Source: an uncultured Lachnospiraceae bacterium (GTDB lineage: Bacteria > Bacillota > Clostridia > Lachnospirales > Lachnospiraceae). From it: a stretch of DNA of 15,952 nt. Positions within the stretch are counted from its first letter, which is position 1; every line of letters begins with the position of its first letter. Of the stretch, positions 12,365 through 15,952 are shown in pieces. Made by a program: the position numbers and the translations under genes. The stretch is taken from positions 1 to 15,952 of the forward strand of contig CAJUJP010000030.1 in assembly GCA_910586615.1 (NCBI GenBank), written 5' to 3'. Below the pieces are notes generated by a model, which was given only the letters and a program-made list of their open reading frames with translations, did not search any database and was not told the DNA's origin.

Positions 12365-13825
12365 ATGGAGTCACTGACAGGGGAAGTGCTGGACTTAAAA
12401 GAGACAAGGAACGAATTCGGATCATACAGGGATTTCAAGGCAAGGTTTGATGACAGCTTAAACAGGCAGGCGGAGGCCTTCGTCCTGACGGGATACCTGA
12501 TCAAGAGGGCAAGGGACACGGATGTCTTAAAGGAGTCAGGCTACAGGGATTACAATGAGTTTGCCGCGGCGGAATACGGGCTGGACAAGTCACAGGTATC
12601 CAGGTACATCAGGATCAATGACCACTTCTCGGAAGGCGGGTATTCCGAAAGGCTGATGGAGCAGTATAAAAATTTCGGGTATACAAAGCTGTCGATCATG
12701 CTCACGCTTCCGGAAGCGGTCAATGAGAAGCTGACCGCTGGTTACAGCAAGGCGGAGATCAATGAGATCAAGGCGGAGATCGATGAGGAAAACAGGCGCA
12801 CGGACATAGAGGTGCTGCTGGAAGAAAAGGACTGCCGGCAGCAGGAGTACGGGGTCTTCGGGCGCGTGCTCTACCAGATCGGGCTGGACAGCCCGGCCGC
12901 CTATCTCGGCCTGCACGGGGCAGTGCAGGAGGGGGAAGAGGAGGCCGGAAGCCGGAAGCGCATGACCGCCGGGGTAATGGATGTGCTGGCGCCGGCCGGG
13001 GAGAGCATCATAAGCGTGCGCATAGCCGGTGAACCGAAAAGGATGCTGAGCATACAGGGCGAAGGCGTATGCCCGTCAGTCATAGACATGCGTGCAGGCA
13101 CTGAGGATACATGCACATGGGATGAGTTCCTGTCCGCCATAAAAGCGCTGTGCATGTCGCCGGATGGGAAGGAAAGCTTCCGACTGCTTTATGGAAAAGA
13201 CTATCCGGAGGAAAAACCTGCACTGGTACAGCCGGACGGGAGTGAGGGACAGGAGCAGAAAAAGCCCCGGCGCGTGGCCGTATCCAGGCCGGAAGAAACC
13301 CGCAAAGACGGGGACGGCGGACAGCATACGCAGACTGAGGCTTCCAAAGAGCCGCCAGTGGACGGGGAACAGAAAGAAGAGGAACAGGAACATGATGAAA
13401 ATACAGAAGTTGCACCGGTGCAACCGGATATCAACCGCCAGGGCCCGGCGCAGGAAGGTGGCAGAGATACTGCACCGGCTGTGCACGACACAGATGCGCC
13501 TGAACCCGCAGACACTTCACCTGGAACCGCTGCAGGAGACAGAGGCCCAGAGGCAGGTCTGGCAGATGATGCAGGCCCTATGGAGGCGCCGCCGGCAGCA
13601 GGCATGACAGGGCAGATGGGTATCACATGGTATCCGGAGGCCATGCCGGAGCAGGACGGCCGCCCGGACATCCTTGGAGGCTTTTTCATTGCTTTAAGGG
13701 ACAGCCTGGATAAAGTCTACATACTGGCCGAGCGGGGAGATTACCAGGGAGCCGAGGAGATGCTGGAACCCGTCCGCGGGACGATCAGGAAGATCAGGGA
13801 CGTGGACCAGGGGCGGAAGGGGTAG
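12365..13825 (+). CDS. KorB/ParB-like DNA-binding protein with disordered linker
   Basis: 486 residues. Residues about 15-55 are helical. A helix-turn-helix of KorB/ParB type follows at about 60-85 (YRDYNEFAAAEYGLDKSQVS then RYIRINDHFSEGGYS), then a conserved helical segment (YTKLSIMLTLPEAVNEKLTA, YSKAEINEIKAEIDEE). A middle region (about 158-278) has no clear family. Residues about 280-430 are low complexity, rich in Pro, Glu, Asp, Gln and Gly, and probably disordered. The last 45 residues (GGFFIALRDSLDKVYILAER onward) form a helical end that may oligomerise. No ParB CTPase box (GERR-type) is visible. The start is the ATG after AAAGGGAAA; upstream in-frame codons lie inside the PcfJ gene. 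It contains palindrome copy 2. Likely a regulator or partition-type protein (inference). Confidence 0.78.
   Translation: MESLTGEVLDLKETRNEFGSYRDFKARFDDSLNRQAEAFVLTGYLIKRARDTDVLKESGYRDYNEFAAAEYGLDKSQVSRYIRINDHFSEGGYSERLMEQYKNFGYTKLSIMLTLPEAVNEKLTAGYSKAEINEIKAEIDEENRRTDIEVLLEEKDCRQQEYGVFGRVLYQIGLDSPAAYLGLHGAVQEGEEEAGSRKRMTAGVMDVLAPAGESIISVRIAGEPKRMLSIQGEGVCPSVIDMRAGTEDTCTWDEFLSAIKALCMSPDGKESFRLLYGKDYPEEKPALVQPDGSEGQEQKKPRRVAVSRPEETRKDGDGGQHTQTEASKEPPVDGEQKEEEQEHDENTEVAPVQPDINRQGPAQEGGRDTAPAVHDTDAPEPADTSPGTAAGDRGPEAGLADDAGPMEAPPAAGMTGQMGITWYPEAMPEQDGRPDILGGFFIALRDSLDKVYILAERGDYQGAEEMLEPVRGTIRKIRDVDQGRKG
13409..13424. repeat. 16-bp perfect palindrome, copy 2
   Basis: An exact second copy of GTTGCACCGGTGCAAC, here in the coding sequence of the KorB-like gene (codons 349-353 plus one base, VAPVQ). 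A weaker relative, CTGCACCGGCTGTGCAC, follows near 13472. Confidence 0.85.
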
Positions 13826-13828
13826 GAT

Positions 13829-14179
13829 ATGGCAAAAGGACACAGATGTACCAGAAAGCTGCAGTTCAGCCAGAAGACCCGCCGCCTGATCCATGAGCGT
13901 GACCATGGGGAATGCATCTTCTGCGCCATGGGCTACCACATGGAATACATATCCGGACGGATCCCGGAAAAGGATATCATGCATTTCATCCCCAGGTCAC
14001 AGATGGGCCTGGGGATCGAGGAGAACGGAGCCCTTGGGTGCCGGGAGCATCATGAACTGCTGGACAACGGCAATAAAGGGCTCCGGCCGGAAATGCTGGA
14101 ACGTTTTGAGGCGTACCTTAAGTCATTTTACCCTGATTGGAGCAAGGACAAGCTGGTGTACAGAAAATATGATTTTTAA
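13829..14179 (+). CDS. HNH endonuclease-like protein
   Basis: 116 residues with the HNH layout: CIFC (Cys29/32), DIMHFIPRSQMG with His52, Asn66 in EENGALGC, Cys71 and EHHELLDNG with His74/His75. The two Cys pairs would bind structural zinc and the His/Asn/His set a catalytic metal. HNH proteins nick or cut DNA; phages use them in packaging, homing or host-DNA degradation. The usual first His of the pair (HH or DH before I-P-R) is Met51, so activity is likely but not certain. The ATG follows GGAAGGGG and starts 3 bp after the KorB-like stop, so the two are cotranscribed. Confidence 0.82.
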   Translation: MAKGHRCTRKLQFSQKTRRLIHERDHGECIFCAMGYHMEYISGRIPEKDIMHFIPRSQMGLGIEENGALGCREHHELLDNGNKGLRPEMLERFEAYLKSFYPDWSKDKLVYRKYDF

Positions 14180-14191
14180 TGGAGGGCGATG

Positions 14192-14419
14192 ATGGGTCGG
14201 AAAAAAAGCACTTTTGAGGAATTTAACAATGCTGCCATCCAGGAAGGCGTCACATACGCGGAGGCACAGATGCGCGAGACGAAAGGGAAGATTGGGAGGA
14301 TCCGGGCACCGAGGACGGAAGACGGTGAGACGGTCTACATGAAGGTGTCGGCACGGAGAACGCAGGACATACTGGGGAGGTCAAAAGAGGAGGTAAACGA
14401 TGGGAAAATACAGACCTGA
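14192..14419 (+). CDS. Small hypothetical protein (75 aa)
   Basis: Starts MGRKKSTFEEFNNAAIQEGV then TYAEAQMRETKGKIGRIRAP and MKVSARRTQDIL. It is basic at the start, with a helical N-terminus. ATGs at 14189 and 14192 are adjacent; the second sits 5 bases after GGAGGG and is preferred. It overlaps the following gene by 20 bp. The composition would fit a small nucleic-acid-associated protein, but the family is not recognised. Confidence 0.72.
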   Translation: MGRKKSTFEEFNNAAIQEGVTYAEAQMRETKGKIGRIRAPRTEDGETVYMKVSARRTQDILGRSKEEVNDGKIQT

Positions 14420-14714
14420 GATAATCAAAGGGAAAGTGCATGATACAGGCTGGCCGATCGACGGACACACACTTCTCTTATCCTCATGGGACTATGATAA
14501 CCACGAGGACTGGCATATGTATGGCTGGCCGGAGGAGGCTGACCGTGCGGTGATGGAGACTATGTATATCACAGAGACGGCAGCAGGCATGTGCCTGTAT
14601 GATACGTTGAAGGAGTTTGAGGCGGAATGGGAGGAGTGGGAGCCGGAAGGGAGCTTCTGCATCCCCAGAGACAAAGTCGAGATCATCAAAGTTATCCAGG
14701 AGGAAAGCATTTAG
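14400..14714 (+). CDS. Hypothetical acidic protein (104 aa)
   Basis: Reads MGKYRPEIIKGKVHDTGWPI then DGHTLLLSSWDYDNHEDWHM, with YGWPEEADRAVMETMYITET and a very acidic helix LKEFEAEWEEWEPEG. Tryptophan and acidic residues are abundant. Strong ribosome binding site GAGGAGG 6 bases before the ATG. No membrane segment or known motif; a small acidic phage protein could be a protein-protein inhibitor or a DNA mimic, but nothing in the sequence proves this. It ends the tightly packed early block; a 72-bp gap follows. Confidence 0.75.
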   Translation: MGKYRPEIIKGKVHDTGWPIDGHTLLLSSWDYDNHEDWHMYGWPEEADRAVMETMYITETAAGMCLYDTLKEFEAEWEEWEPEGSFCIPRDKVEIIKVIQEESI

Positions 14715-14786
14715 TATTTATTCCGGCGGCAATGCAGATACTATGCAGCATAAATCATTCTGATCCTGAAAGGAGATAAAAGCTTT

Positions 14787-15083
14787 ATGAAGAACGCAGG
14801 TGTAGCCCGCAGACTCGATGATGTAGGAAGGATCGTTATACCAAGGGAGATCAGGAAGATGCTTGGGATAAAAAGCGGCGATCCCATTGAATTCTTTCTG
14901 CGCGGGAATGAAATAGTACTGAAAAAATATGGCGTATCAGCCGGAATGGAAAGACTCGTGGAAAGGTTCAACGATGAGTTTTCACATGTTGAAAACAGCA
15001 TGGACAGGGAAACTGCTGATAAGATCCGGCAGCATATCAGAGCTCTGCAGGAACTGTTGGGCGATATAGAGGAGGGAAAATGA
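14787..15083 (+). CDS. AbrB/SpoVT-family DNA-binding regulator
   Basis: 98 residues. Residues about 5-47 (GVARRLDDVGRIVIPREIRK then MLGIKSGDPIEFFLRGNEIV) are a textbook SpoVT/AbrB swapped-hairpin domain, with the DDVGRIVIPREIR core. The C-terminal half is a charged helix (VERFNDEFSHVENSMDRETA onward) that may oligomerise. AAAGGAGA lies about 10 bases before the ATG. AbrB-type proteins act as transition-state regulators or as antitoxin-like repressors; no toxin lies directly beside it. The next ATG overlaps its stop (ATGA). It probably controls genes of this element or of the host. Confidence 0.9.
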   Translation: MKNAGVARRLDDVGRIVIPREIRKMLGIKSGDPIEFFLRGNEIVLKKYGVSAGMERLVERFNDEFSHVENSMDRETADKIRQHIRALQELLGDIEEGK

Positions 15084-15316
15084 GATTGATTGATGCAGAT
15101 TCGCTGATTGCGAATATGGATAAAGGAATGCAGGGAACGGCAAGGGAATATCTAAAATTTTATCAGATGGCAGTAAATGATGAGCCTACCTCCTATGACG
15201 TGGATAAGGTTGCGGAGCGGTTAGAAGTAAACTCAATGTTTGCACAGGAAGGTGATGAGGCATTTGTTATGCTTGATGATGCGGTTGAAATCGTAAAATC
15301 CGGCGGCATTGAATGA
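15080..15316 (+). CDS. Small phage-type protein of the MRLIDAD family (78 aa)
   Basis: Begins MRLIDADSLIANMDKGMQGT, the very common N-terminus of small proteins in clostridial phages and ICEs. The remainder (YDVDKVAERLEVNSMFAQEG then EAFVMLDDAVEIVKSGG) is acidic and helical. In this family the Asp-containing start is conserved, but no function is established to my knowledge. The overlap ATGA with the AbrB-like gene implies coupled translation. Confidence in the gene is good and in any role nil. Confidence 0.8.
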   Translation: MRLIDADSLIANMDKGMQGTAREYLKFYQMAVNDEPTSYDVDKVAERLEVNSMFAQEGDEAFVMLDDAVEIVKSGGIE

Positions 15317-15356
15317 AAGAGAGGCTAGGTTACGGAACTTTTGAAAGGAGATACCA

Positions 15357-15725
15357 ATGGAAAAACTGACAACATGTGAAGAATTAGTGATGAAGACTAT
15401 ATGGGATGCCAGCGAAGAACTGGGCATGATGGAGATCGTGCAGAGAGTAAATGATAAATACTGTAAAGAGTGGAAGCCGCAGACCGTATCAACGTTTTTG
15501 GCGCGTCTGGTGCAGAAAGGATATCTGCAGTCATACCGGAAGGGGAGAGTATTCTTCTATCAGGTACTTGTTCCGCTGGAAGAGTACAGAGGGCAGCAGG
15601 CGGAGGAGTTTGTGAAGTTCTGGCATTTTGATAAGGCAGATGAGTTTCTGCGTACACTGATGATGTCCAGGACACTGAGCAGGAGTGAAATTGATCATAT
15701 CAGAAGATTGGTGGTGGAAGGATGA
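15357..15725 (+). CDS. BlaI/MecI/CopY-family transcriptional repressor
   Basis: 122 residues with the winged-helix layout of the Penicillinase_R family: TTCEELVMKTIWDASEELGM then MEIVQRVNDKY, WKPQTVSTFLARLVQKGYLQ and the wing YRKGRVFFYQVLV. The C-terminal dimerisation part runs from about 80, LRTLMMSRTLSRSEIDHIRR. Relatives repress beta-lactamase, mecA or copper genes and are released by a BlaR1-type sensor protease or by metal. No BlaR1, beta-lactamase or copper gene lies in the window. AAAGGAGA lies 6 bases upstream of the ATG. It overlaps the next gene by 4 bp (ATGA), so they form one unit. It probably serves the element's own regulation. Confidence 0.9.
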   Translation: MEKLTTCEELVMKTIWDASEELGMMEIVQRVNDKYCKEWKPQTVSTFLARLVQKGYLQSYRKGRVFFYQVLVPLEEYRGQQAEEFVKFWHFDKADEFLRTLMMSRTLSRSEIDHIRRLVVEG

Positions 15726-15952
15726 AAAAATATGAACTGACAGGGGAGACAAAGATTTGGTGTGGGCACACTATGCACCGGATCAGGGCAGTGGACACAT
15801 TTGGGAATGTCAAAGCAGGTAGGCTTGGCGGATACGTGGAAAAAGAGGGCAACTTATCGCAGGATGGAGATGCGTGGGTATACGACGATGCACAGGTATA
15901 CGGCGATGCACGGGTATTCGGCAATGCACGGGTATTCGGCAATGCACAGGTA
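15722..15952 (+). CDS. Hexapeptide-repeat (left-handed beta-helix-like) phage protein, 5' part
   Basis: Open to the end of the window (77 codons). It begins MKKYELTGETKIWCGHTMHR then IRAVDTFGNVKAGRLGGYVE, KEGNLSQDGDAWVY, and continues as repeats of six residues: DDAQVY, GDARVF, GNARVF, GNAQV. The head domain and G-DA-V- repeats are a familiar arrangement in gut phages and mobile elements; six-residue periodicity with small and hydrophobic positions predicts a beta-helix. Function unknown; an exposed or tail-associated protein is one idea. At DNA level the repeat is an 18-bp near-identical tandem unit. The C-terminus is beyond the window. Confidence 0.85.
   Translation, partial: MKKYELTGETKIWCGHTMHRIRAVDTFGNVKAGRLGGYVEKEGNLSQDGDAWVYDDAQVYGDARVFGNARVFGNAQV
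15874..15952 (+). repeat. 18-bp tandem coding repeat
   Basis: The unit is G/AATGCAC, A/G, GGTAT, A/T, CGGC, repeated about four times and differing at a few positions. It keeps frame and encodes the hexapeptide repeat. Such arrays expand and contract by slippage. Confidence 0.8.

Larger units (their letters stand above)
548..15952. mobile_element. Integrated mobile element, left part (prophage or ICE/IME), truncated by window
   Basis: The element begins at the disrupted transporter gene and contains, in order, a serine recombinase, a toxin-antitoxin pair, a cargo lipoprotein, a CI-like repressor with divergent promoter, many overlapping small phage-type genes, and a Rep/RNase H/PcfJ/KorB-like/HNH block. 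The layout of integrase, lysogeny switch and early genes is phage-like. PcfJ-type proteins are also common on conjugative elements. No structural or conjugation genes fall within the window. The left boundary is accurate to about 10 bp and the right boundary is not present. Confidence 0.85.

Noticed and set aside
10144..12519. Several long minus-strand open frames (287 and 321 codons)
   Set aside because: They mirror the PcfJ-like and KorB-like genes. No family pattern and no ribosome binding sites; the sense frames carry clear motifs.
13164..13607. Alternative plus-strand frame (147 codons) in the KorB-like gene
   Set aside because: Out-of-frame reading of the low-complexity linker; Arg-rich and without an initiation signal.
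15357..15725. Beta-lactam resistance locus suggested by a BlaI-type regulator
   Set aside because: No beta-lactamase, PBP2a or BlaR1 gene is present in the window, so a resistance role cannot be supported.
15874..15952. Possible CRISPR array from regular repeats
   Set aside because: The repeats are contiguous 18-bp units with no spacers, stay in frame and encode a hexapeptide repeat.

Overview
The window looks like a chromosomal stretch of a gut-type Clostridia (most likely Lachnospiraceae) carrying the left part of an integrated mobile element. This rests on AAGGAGG-type ribosome binding sites, TTGACA/TATAAT promoters, a large serine recombinase of Firmicutes phage/ICE type, HicBA, and a PcfJ-centred early gene cluster typical of such elements. 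The species cannot be named from the sequence.

Layout. (1) 1-~555: host DNA holding the 3' part of an ABC-transporter substrate-binding protein gene (minus strand), cut off by the element. (2) 565-1935: large serine recombinase, ending a few bases from the inferred attachment-site junction. (3) 1960-2712: toxin-antitoxin locus, an intact hicA-hicB pair plus a truncated second hicB relic. (4) 2781-3834: a terminator and a lipoprotein gene with a Cys/His C-terminal domain (probable cargo). (5) 3835-4160: AT-rich DNA without a long gene. (6) 4161-4850: regulatory switch, a minus-strand XRE/CI-like repressor and a divergent consensus promoter sharing an operator-like dyad. (7) 4850-7631: early operon of small phage-type proteins, interrupted by one minus-strand gene (5336-5740) that lies between two copies of a 33-bp direct repeat. 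(8) 7632-7791: a non-coding interval with two overlapping hairpins. (9) 7792-14714: nucleic-acid-processing block, namely HUH (rolling-circle-type) Rep, RNase H-like protein, a possible PcfK-like protein, DUF7666-like protein, PcfJ-like protein, KorB/ParB-like DNA-binding protein, HNH protein and two small unknowns, nearly all overlapping or within a few bases. (10) 14787-15952: AbrB-like regulator, small phage-type protein, BlaI/MecI-type regulator, and a hexapeptide-repeat protein that runs off the end.

How it fits together (inference). The recombinase integrates the element into the transporter gene. The repressor holds the rightward promoter silent. On induction the early operon is expressed, and the Rep protein may initiate replication at the hairpin region just upstream of its gene. 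The RNase H-like, PcfK/PcfJ-like, KorB-like and HNH proteins are translationally coupled and so probably act together on DNA or RNA. No capsid, tail, terminase, relaxase, coupling-protein or type IV secretion gene is visible, so the window alone cannot say whether this is a prophage or an integrative conjugative/mobilizable element. The right end of the element is outside the window.
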